A stretch of 64,000 nucleotides of DNA from contig NC_053392.1 in the NCBI RefSeq assembly GCF_905171765.1, positions 410,361,299-410,425,298 of the forward strand, written 5' to 3'. The notes under the pieces were generated by a model, which was not told the DNA's origin, did no database searches, and saw only the letters and a list, made by a program, of their open reading frames with translations. Both the position numbers and the translations under genes were made by a program. Position 1 is the stretch's first letter, and each line of letters starts with the position of its first letter. This document shows positions 55,981-64,000 of this stretch, piece after piece. The stretch comes from Bufo bufo (taxonomy: Eukaryota > Chordata > Amphibia > Anura > Bufonidae).

Positions 55981-56449
55981 TATCATATTTATCCTTTGAG
56001 ATCACTAAGTATCTATCTAACTTACTGTTCATAACGTTAATATAGGGCATTTACCTCTAGAGTCTGCAAACTCCTCCAATCTATGGATAACGTATAAAGA
56101 AAATGGGGGGGGGGGGGGGTATGTACACAAAAGCTAGGATACAAACCATGCCATTCCACTGACAATAGAGAAATACAAATCTACCCCTGTCATCTATTTT
56201 CTGGTCAAGTGGGAGGTAGTCTACTTTATGGTGAATATATACACTGACTCCGCATGAGTGGGTAGAAAAACATGAGTGGTACTGATGCAAAGCCCACTTC
56301 TTCATTAGTAGATTTATCTTTTCTTTTGTGCTATGTGTCTCCATTAACCCCACTATTGCCGGGAGATGTCTGGTAACAATATCAAAGACCATAACCCTCT
56401 TGACCCTATCTCCCAGACCACGTACATTCCACGTCATAATCCTACTCAT
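55981..56449 (-). pseudogene. LINE A ORF2, endonuclease start
   Basis: The start MSRIMTWNVRGLGDRVKRV is followed by VGLMETHSTKEK (catalytic Glu) and SVYIHHKV. It ends after LAFVYIPPP in a g-run frameshift (56106-56119). The endonuclease text resumes in another frame to 55981. Confidence 0.85.
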
Positions 56450-57302
56450 GTGGACCTCCTATCTGCTTTTTCTTAACCTTCCTCCCTACTAGGCCTCCCA
56501 AGACAACTGTTCCATCCACTACCCATCCTCCTCCCTCCCCCCCCCTACCCTTCCCCAACCCCCTATCTGGTCGGTAGAAATCACACGTTTCCCCCACCTC
56601 TTACACTCGCCCCTTCCCTCCCCTTCCCCTCACCCTTTCGTGCAGTCCGGTGTCTTTCATGTTCCTATTCCCTTGGCATCCAACCACTCCACTACCTCCT
56701 CTGGAGAGTCGAAAAAGCTAACCTTGTCGCAATATATTACACGGAGCTTAGTAGGATATATCAAAGCATATTGTATTTGAGAAGCAGCTAGCCTCTTCTT
56801 CACTTCACTCACGCCTTTTTACCTGTGTTGCTCTAGAGTAGTCTGGATATATCTCTATATTATTTCCATTATACTCTATTGGCTGCATTTTCCTTTTAGC
56901 TCTCATTATTACGTCTCTATCCTTGGCGCTTTGTATTTTGGCTAGAATTGCCCTCGGCGGACCCCCTTTTGGGGGGGTCTCCCCGGGATTCTATGGGCTC
57001 TTTCAACTGAAAACCATTAGGACAGATCCTCATTTTTAAAGCAATATAACAAGAAAGAGAGACAGGGGCGGCACAGTCGCACACACAGTCCAACTTAAAT
57101 CAGCAGGGAACAGGTAACAGGCTGCTCAGAGACTACACTGACGGCGGTGCTCAGCTGCTGATAGCAGGAAGATTCTGACAATTGCAGTAGTGGAGAAATG
57201 AAAAAATGCAGCGGCACTCACCAGTGTGATGAAAATCAAGCGGGTACTTTATTCATTTTTAAAGCTGTCCTGTAGCCACTGCTGGATAAACCCCATTGTA
57301 TC
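56450..57302 (-). other. LINE A ORF1 C-terminus and inter-ORF region
   Basis: Decayed. The expected ORF1 C-terminal RNA-binding domain is only faintly visible on the minus strand (56850-56990, IQSAKDRDVIMRAKRK-like). The Penelope piece interrupts it. Confidence 0.5.
57043..57253. mobile_element. Penelope-type LTR piece
   Basis: A 211-bp insertion flanked by a 12-bp duplication catttttaaagc (57031-57042 and 57254-57265). The right part (agcggcactcaccagtgtga ... actttatt) resembles Penelope LTRs. Non-coding. Confidence 0.55.
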
Positions 57303-57861
57303 CTATCCTTCCACTCCCTCAGGGAATCCCACTAACCTAATATTTGCTCTCCGAGACATATCCTCCATTGTAGTGATTCTCTCGAAAAGGATTTTTTTTC
57401 CCCCGTCTATACATTCTACCCTTTTTTTTATTCCTTCTATATCCCTTTTCATACCACCTGAGGATATCTGCAACTCTTTAACCTTTTCCCTGATTTCATT
57501 CATATCCTCCTTTTATAAAGGAGAGGTCCACCTGTACTGACGCAATCTTCAAAATCAGCTCCTCCAAACTATGGTTAGACTTTTGTACTGCACCCAGAAT
57601 TTCCAGAAGTTTCTTATCTACCAGATTCATTCTTTCCTCCATCCCCTCTCCGCTGCCCAACCTCCTATCCACCCCCCCACTTTCCTCCGAGGCCTGCAGT
57701 TCACCACTTTCCTTCTGACTTTCCTTGTTTCCCCGTAAAGAACTCTTAATTTTTGGGGGTGATTTAAGATATTTCTCTAGGCTGGTTGATGTACTGTTAC
57801 CCTTTCCTCCATCCGGCGAAGAGGTGCCCACAGATTTTCTATTAAAACCCTTTGGAGGCAT
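57303..57861 (-). pseudogene. LINE A ORF1, N-terminal and coiled-coil part
   Basis: The start MPPKGFNRKSVGTSSPDGG precedes a Ser/Glu-rich stretch and a coiled coil (MNLVDKKLLEILGAVQ, then MNEIREKVKELQ). After a one-base frameshift near 57505 comes the RRM start MSRRANIRLVGFPEG. Confidence 0.8.
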
Positions 57862-59111
57862 GATTACGACCTCGCCAGGAAAAGAAGGGGTATACTCAAA
57901 GATAAGGAAAGAAAAAGACAAAAAAAAACCCACTTAAATGAGGAGGAGCCGACTATCACCAAGAGTAAATGGAGTGGGTTGAAATCGATTAATATATTCA
58001 ACAGTTCAGCAGATTTGTATATTCCGCAGTCAGCAGCAAAAAAAAAAAAAAAAAAAAAAGAATAAAGACAGTTCGTGTCCCGTTCTTTTTTGAACCCCAG
58101 GCTTCCCAAACCGCTGTGGTCCACCGTTCTTGTGATTTTTCAGAACCCAGCAGACGAAACAAGGGGGGAAAAAAAAGCAAAAGGGGAAAAGAGTTCCGTC
58201 CCGTTATTTTCGATCCCGTTCTTTCAATCACCAAACAAGTGAAGACGAGTTGAGTTTTTCACTCCAACCGTTCTTTAAATCGCCGAACCAATAGAGATAA
58301 GTAGGTTTTCGCTCCAACAGTAGAGGACGCTGTCCAGAGGCATTGGAATAATCATATGAATTGTTCCAGAGCTATAGACCAGCAATACCCCAGTCTTTCA
58401 ATCTTGCAGTCCATTTCTTCATCCAGGGCATATAACCCCTCAGGTATAAACACCCCTGCTTCCCTGACTTAAGGACCACTTCAATTATTTAGGGTAATCA
58501 CGTACCCCTAAGTTCACATTAAGGATCCCAGATCTTCCTGCTGTGCTGCTTGTCATTTAAACCCATCTTTATCACCTCGAGCCGCCAACAGCTTTCACAG
58601 CACCGCACTCTCCACCAGGAGTATGTCTTACTGCTGGGACCCTTTTCCGCTACAGCTTCAGGCCCCTAGATGGACTTTGCAGTGTTTCGTCACCTTCCAC
58701 ATAACAGTAGACAGATCACACGTGCACTCAGGCAAAAAAAGAAAAAGAAGGGTACCTGCCGGTCATCCTTATCCGCCACCTAGCAGGGTCCCCTCACATC
58801 CGCAGCTTCGCACTTCTGGTGGGGGGGGGCAGCACCGCTCCTCTCTGTAGTGGATAAAGCAGGGAAAGCAGGGAGCTCATGCTGTATCCAGAATATGCCG
58901 ACTCTGCACCGCCGCCGTAGGTCACTCGCTACCGCTCCTATCCGGGCGGGACCACAGTCATCTCATTTCATAGTGTGGCGCGGCTCCAGATCAGCCCGGC
59001 AAACCATCCGCGGAGATCAGCTCAGACACCGCAACCCGTAGTGCACGAGGGGAGGGAGGGGGTGGGAGCGCGTCGGTGTCTTCACGTCATGCCGCTACTC
59101 CTATGTGTGTA
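57862..59111 (-). other. LINE A 5' leader
   Basis: Non-coding sequence between ORF1 and the 5' target duplication. It holds an A-run (58040-58060) and is GC-richer at its 5' end (58560-59060), as expected for a LINE internal promoter. Confidence 0.6.
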
Positions 59112-59125
59112 GGAGGCAACCATAT

Positions 59126-59526
59126 TGATTCTCTAAAGACTGCCATTTTGATTTGTAGTTAAACAGCACTGTCAATTCAATGAATAAGCAATGTTGGCAA
59201 GGGATTGGATTGCAGCACCAGAAGTCAGCATGGAGGAAGCCTAGTCTCTGAGCATTATTGCTTGTAGCTATATAGGAATACTGAGCTGCAACCTGCTTTT
59301 GGATTCTTAGAGCAGGTATGGCTGGTGCAGAGGTTCTAAGAACATTTAGTACTAGCAAAGTACATTGATTGGACAGACAAACACATTCTCATTCTCCATG
59401 CTATAAAATTCCATAAAAGGCATGTTATCTTAGGGAGGTGGTGAGGTGTAGACGTTAAACGGATCTGCACTTACATTAAAATGGACAAAAATTAAGAATC
59501 AAAAAAGGATTAGCACCGTTGGTGGC
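59126..59526. other. Unassigned flank
   Basis: Nothing recognised on either strand. Confidence 0.4.
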
Positions 59527-60022
59527 TAGTGATGGATGAACATCTGCTGGGACGGTTCCCGAACGTGAATGCGATCAAATGTTCGCGAACCGCAGGTTCG
59601 TGGCTGGTCCCATTTCATTTTAATGGCAGGCGAACCTGAAAAACCTCCAGGTCATATTTGCAGCCACAAAATACTTACTAGATGTGCACACAGTCCCACC
59701 ACATGGACACTGACATACCAGAAGTATTAAGCAAATCTGCGATCTACAAGCATTATTTTTTTATCGCCGAAATTTCGGCAAAGTATTATTCGCAAGAGCA
59801 CATGCGCTAGGAAGGTTTGCACTGTATGGAAAGCATAGAAATATATTTCACATGCATATTGCACATCCATTGTCATGCCGCACACTATATACCGCACACA
59901 CACACTATATACAGCACACACACACACTATATACCGCACACACACAGACACACACTATATACCGCACACACACACACAGTTTATAGATTATAGTTTGTAT
60001 CCGGCTGGTTAGGACTCAGGAG
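59527..60022. mobile_element. hAT-like element fragment
   Basis: Begins tagtgatggatgaacatc, then 'gttcgcgaaccgcaggttcg' words as in the other hAT ends here. It is cut by the next hAT element at 60023. Confidence 0.5.
59877..59982 (+). repeat. CA-rich microsatellite
   Basis: Repeated cacacacactatataccg units. Confidence 0.85.
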
Positions 60023-60304
60023 TAGAGTTGAGCGAACACCTGGATGTTCGGGTTCGAGAAGTTCGGCCGAACTTCCCGGAAATGTTCGGGTTAGGGATCC
60101 GAACTCGACCCGAACTTCGCCCAGAACCCGAACCCCATTGAAGTCAATGGGGACCCGAACTTTTCGGCACTAAAAAGGCTGTAAAATAGCCCAGGGAAGG
60201 GCTAGAGGGCTGCAAAAGGCAGCAAAATGTAGGTAAATCCCCTGCAAACAAATGCGGATAGGGAAATGAATTAAAATAAAAATAAAATAAATTAAAATTA
60301 ACCA

Positions 60305-61205
60305 ATATCAATTGGAGAGAGGTCTCATGGCAGAGAATCAGGCTTCATGTCATAGCAGAGAATCATGCTTCACGTCACCCACCACTGGAACAGGCCATTG
60401 TCAGATATTTAGGCCCCGGCACCCAGACAGAGGAGAGAGGTCCCATAGCAGAGAATCAGGCTTCATGTCATAGCAGAGAATCAGGCTTCATGTCATAGCA
60501 GAGAATCAGGCTTCAAGTCATAGCAGAGAATCAGGCTTCATGTCATAGCAGAGAATCAGGCTTAACGTCACCCACCACTGGAACAGGCCATTGACAGATA
60601 TTTAGGCTCTGGCACCCAGACAGAGGAGAGAGGTCCCATAGCAGAGAATCAGGCTTCAAGTCATAGCAGAGAATCAGGCTTCAAGTCATAGCAGAGAATC
60701 AGGCTTCATGTCATAGCAGAGAATCAGGCTTCACGTCACCCACCACTGGAACAGGCCATTGTCAGATATTTATGCCCCGGCACCCAGGCAGAGGAGAGAG
60801 GTCCCATAGCAGAGAATCAGGCTTCATGGAATAGCAGAGAATCAGGCTTCACGTCACCCACCACTGGAACAGGCCACTGTCAGATATTTTTAGGCCCCGG
60901 CACCCAGACAGAGGAGAGAGGTCCCATAGCAGAGAATCAGGCTTCATGTCATAGCAGAGAATCAGGCTTCAAGTCATAGCAGAGAATCAGGCTTCATGTC
61001 ATAGCAGAGAATCAGGCTTCACGTCACTCACCACTGGAACAGGCCATTGTCAGATATTTAGGCCCCGGCACCCAGACAGAGGAGAGAGGTCCCATAGCAG
61101 AGAATCAGGCTTCATGTCATAGGAGAGAATCAGGCTTCATGTCACCCAACACTGGAACAGGCCACTGTCAGATAATTTTAGGCCCCGGCACCCAGACAGA
61201 GGAGA
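60305..61205 (+). repeat. Minisatellite inside hAT element
   Basis: Nested repeat: a 24-25-bp unit (catagcagagaatcaggctt) within a larger unit containing cactggaacaggccattgtc and gccccggcacccagacagag, about six large units. Confidence 0.9.
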
Positions 61206-61326
61206 GGTTCATTCAACTTTGGGTTGCCCCGCAATATAATGGTAAAATGAAAATAAAAAAAGGATTGAATGAGGAAGTGCCCTGGAGTACAATAATATAT
61301 GGTTAAGGGGAGGTAGTTATAAATGT

Positions 61327-64000
61327 CTAATCTGCACAAGGGATGGACAGGTCCTGTAGGATCCATGCTTGGTTCATTTTTATGAACGTCAGCTTGTCCA
61401 CATTGGCTGTAGTCAGGCGGCTGCGTTTGTCTGTAATGACGCCCCCTGCCGTGCTGAATACACGTTCAGACAAAACGCTGGCCGCCGGGCAGACCAGCAC
61501 CTCCAAGGCATAAAAGGCTAGCTCTGGCCACGTGGACAATTTGGAGACCCAGAAGTTGAATGGGGCCGAACCATCAGTCAGTACGTGGAGGGGTGTGCAC
61601 ACGTACTGTTCCACCATGTTAGTGAAATGTTGCCTCCTGCTAACACGTTCCGTATCAGGTGGTGGTGCAGTTAGCTGTGGCGTGGTGACAAAACTTTTCC
61701 ACATCTCTGCCATGCTGACCCTGCCCTCAGAGGAGCTGGCCGTGACACAGCTGCGTTGGAGACCTCTTGCTCCTCTTCTGCCTTCGCCTTGGGCTTCCAC
61801 TTGTTCCCTTGTGACATTTGGGAATGCTCTCAGTAGCGCGTCTACCAACGTGCGCTTGTACTCGCGCATCTTCCTATCACGCTCCAGTGCAGAAAGTAAG
61901 GTGGGCACATTGTCTTTGTACCGGGGATCCAGCAGGGTGGCAACCCAGTAGTCCGCACACGTTAAAATGTGGGCAACTCTGCTGTCGTTGCGCAGGCACT
62001 GCAGCATGTAGTCGCTCATGTGTGCCAGAGCTGCCCAGAGGTAAGGACAAGCTGTCCTCTGTGGGAGGCGTATCGTCATCGTCCTGCGTTTCCCACCAGC
62101 CACGCACCAGTGATGGGCCCGAGCTGTGTTTTGTGCCACCCCGCTGTGAAAATGCTTCATCCTCATCCTCCTCCACCTCCTCCTCCAGTAGTTGGCCCTG
62201 GCTGGCCACATTTGTACCTGGCCTCTGCTGTTGCAAAAAACCTCCCTCTGAGTCACTTCGAAGAGACTGGCCTGAAAGTGCTAAAAATGACCCCTCTTCC
62301 TCCTCCTCCTCCTCCTGGGCCACCTCCTCTCCCATCATCGCCCTAAGTGTTTTCTCAAGGAGACATAGAAGTGGTATTGTAACGCTGATAACGGCGTCAT
62401 CGCCACTGGCCATGTTGGTGGAGTACTCGAAACAGCGCAACAGGGCACACAGGTCTCGCATGGAGGCCCAGTCATTGGTGGTGAAGTGGTGCTGTTCCGC
62501 ACTGCGACTGACCTGTGCGTGCTGCAGCTGAAACTCCACTATGGCCTGCTGCTGCTCGCACAGTCTGTCCAGCATGTGCAAGGTGGAGTTCCACCTGGTG
62601 GGCACGTCGCATATGAGGCGGTGAGTGGGAAGGCTGAAGTTACGCTGTAGCGCAGACAGGCGAGCAGCGGCAGGGTGTGAACGCCGGAAGCGCGAACAGA
62701 TGGCCCGCACTTTATGCAGCAGCTCTGACGGGGTAGTTGTGAATGAACTTCTGCACCACCAAATTCAGCACACGCGCCAGGCAAGGGACATGCGTCAAAC
62801 CGGCTAGTCCCAGAGCTGCAACGAGATTTCGCCCATTATCGCACACCACCAGGCCGGGCTTGAGGCTCACCGTCAGCAACCACTCGTAGGTCTGTTGTTC
62901 TATACCCCGCCACAACTCCTGTGCGGTGTGGGGCCTGTCCCCCAAACATATGAGTTTCAGAATGGCCTGCTGACGTTTACCCCGGGCTGTGCTGAAGTTG
63001 GTGGTGAAGGTGTGTGGCTGACTGGATGAGCAGGTGGAAGAAGAGGAGGAGGAAGCCTAGTAGGAGGAGGAGGCAACAGGAAGCAAAAAATGTTGCCCTG
63101 CGATCCTTGGCGGCGGAAGGACGTGCGCCAAACAGCTCTCCGCCTGGGGCCCAGCCGCCACTACATTTACCCAGTGTGCAGTTAGGGAGATATAGCGTCC
63201 CTGACCGTGCTTACTGGTCCACGTATCTGTGGTTAGGTGGACCTTGCCACAGATGGCGTTGCGCAGTGCACACTTGATTTTATCGGATACTTGGTTGTGC
63301 AGGGAAGGCACGGCTCTCTTGGAGAAGTAGTGGCGGCTGGGAACAACATACTGTGGGACAGCAAGCGACATGAGCTGTTTGAAGCTGTCTGTGTCCACCA
63401 GCCTGAATGACAGCATTTCATAGGCCAGTAGTTTAGAAATGCTGGCATTCAGGGCCAGGGATCGAGGGTGGCTAGGTGGGAATTTACGCTTTCTCTCAAA
63501 TGTTTGTGAGATGGAGAGCTGAACGCTGCCGTGTGACATGGTTGAGATGCTTGGTGACGGAGGTGGTGGTGTTGGTGGTACATCCTCTGTTTGCTGGGCG
63601 GCAGGTGCCAACGTTCCTCCAGAGGCGGAGGAAGAGGCCGAGGCGGCAGCAGCAGAAGAGGTAGCAGGGGGAGCCTGAGTGAATTCCTTGTTTTTAAGGT
63701 GTTTACTCCACTGCAGTTCATGCTTTGCATGCAGGTGCCTGGTCATGCAGGTTGTGCTAAGGTTCAGAACGTTAATGCCTCGCTTCAGGCTCTGATGGCA
63801 CAGCGTGCAAACCACTCGGGTCTTGTCGTCAGCACATTGTTTGAAGAACTGCCACGCCAGGGAACTCCTTGAAGCTGCCTTTGGGGTGCTCGGTCCCAGA
63901 TGGCGGTGGCCAGTAGCAGACAGACTCTCTTGGCGGCGGGTGTTCTGCTTTTGCCCACTGCTCCCTCTTTTGCTACGCTGTTGGCTCGGTCTCACCACTG
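61327..64000 (-). pseudogene. BED-finger hAT transposase, nearly intact
   Basis: On the minus strand, from the window edge: BED finger (VVCTLCHQSL ... TRHLHAKHELQW, Cys2-His2) at about 63800-63700, a Ser/Ala/Pro linker, then the catalytic core. HLTTDTWTSKHGQG carries the first Asp and LVVCDNGRNLVAA the second. PCLARVLNLVV has Arg where hAT proteins usually have His. DVPTRWNSTLHMLDRL, LDPRYKDN and the dimerisation block LVCPAASVLSERVFSTAGG follow, with the end at 61327. Only three lesions are visible: a TAG at 63057-63059 in an otherwise open frame, and one-base frameshifts near 62735 and 62060. The true start lies beyond the window, as the first codons at the edge are GTG. Confidence 0.85.

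Larger units (their letters stand above)
42248..59111 (-). mobile_element. L1/Tx1-type LINE (LINE A), full length but heavily interrupted
   Basis: Flanked by the 14-bp duplication ggaggcaaccatat (42234-42247 and 59112-59125). The 3' end is at 42248, next to an A-rich tail on the minus strand. The 5' leader is at 57862-59111, ORF1 at 57303-57861, and ORF2 in pieces from 56449 to 42451. Insertions: LINE B 42917-52836, Gypsy piece ~53171-54050, MITE/Tc1 55422-55978, Penelope piece 57043-57253. Without these it is about 5.5 kb, normal for this LINE group. Confidence 0.85.
60023..64000 (-). mobile_element. hAT element with transposase, right end outside window
   Basis: The left terminal repeat tagagttgagcgaacacc is followed by palindromic 'gttcgg/ccgaac' motifs in the first 130 bp (subterminal sites that hAT transposases bind). 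A minisatellite and the transposase gene on the minus strand follow. The other end and the target duplication are not in the window. Confidence 0.8.

Noticed and set aside
63057..63998. hAT transposase start at 63998
   Set aside because: The first codons at the edge are GTG, the frame is open to the window end, and the real ATG must lie outside.

Overview
The window looks like repeat-dense vertebrate DNA, most likely from a frog or toad. This is an inference from its mobile-element mix: BED-finger hAT transposons with 'tagtgttgagcg'-type ends, Tc1/mariner elements with DD34E, DD37E and DD41D catalytic spacing, TTAA-flanked DNA transposons, a GIY-YIG Penelope-like retroelement, a chromodomain Ty3/Gypsy element, two L1/Tx1-type LINEs, a CR1-type LINE, and a gag-only LTR family. 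I found no complete host gene. The only host-like signals are a CpG-rich promoter-like stretch at the left edge (1-330), a 56-codon ORF at 5512-5682, and a possible 52-bp exon at 26447-26498. A run of 200 N at 48801-49000 is an assembly gap.

Region 1 (1-6.6 kb): after the promoter-like stretch lies a Tc1 fragment (400-1020). A 4-kb non-autonomous hAT-type element (1319-5358, 8-bp target duplication ttaagaag) follows. Its hairpin loop holds a dead DD37E Tc1 element (2096-3647), and its right half holds a CT-rich microsatellite and a 112-bp tandem repeat. A TTAA MITE (5950-6398) comes next.

Region 2 (6.6-19.6 kb): one minus-strand chromodomain Gypsy element (6600-19649, 5-bp duplication gtaca). 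Its 3' LTR is broken by a Penelope LTR tandem (6682-7617) and by an 8.4-kb Penelope-like element (8212-16570). The Penelope reverse transcriptase gene is itself split by a 2.5-kb TTAA transposon (12429-14930).

Region 3 (19.6-26.4 kb): inverted copies of the 112-bp repeat and GA-rich microsatellites, two nested fold-back Tc1/mariner elements (21815-23951), a dead full-length DD34E Tc1 element (24187-25745) and a minisatellite.

Region 4 (26.4-41.2 kb): a minus-strand BED-hAT transposase gene was interrupted by a gag-only LTR retroelement at the 5-bp target ttctg. A ~7-kb stretch covering part of the hAT and most of the retroelement was then tandemly duplicated, with the junction at 35531/35532. 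The right copy later lost gag and gained a Penelope LTR insertion.

Region 5 (42.2-59.1 kb): one L1/Tx1-type LINE (42248-59111, 14-bp duplication) is swollen to 17 kb by insertions. They are a second, 3'-truncated LINE (42917-52836) that itself carries a 3.5-kb TTAA element and a CR1 LINE with a 36-bp duplication, plus a Gypsy LTR-gag fragment, a MITE/Tc1 composite and a Penelope LTR piece.

Region 6 (59.5-64 kb): remnants of one hAT, then the left end of another (from 60023) whose BED-hAT transposase gene (61327 to past the window edge) carries only three visible lesions. Nothing here looks like a cooperating host gene system. The logic of the window is a layered insertion history that can be ordered from target duplications.
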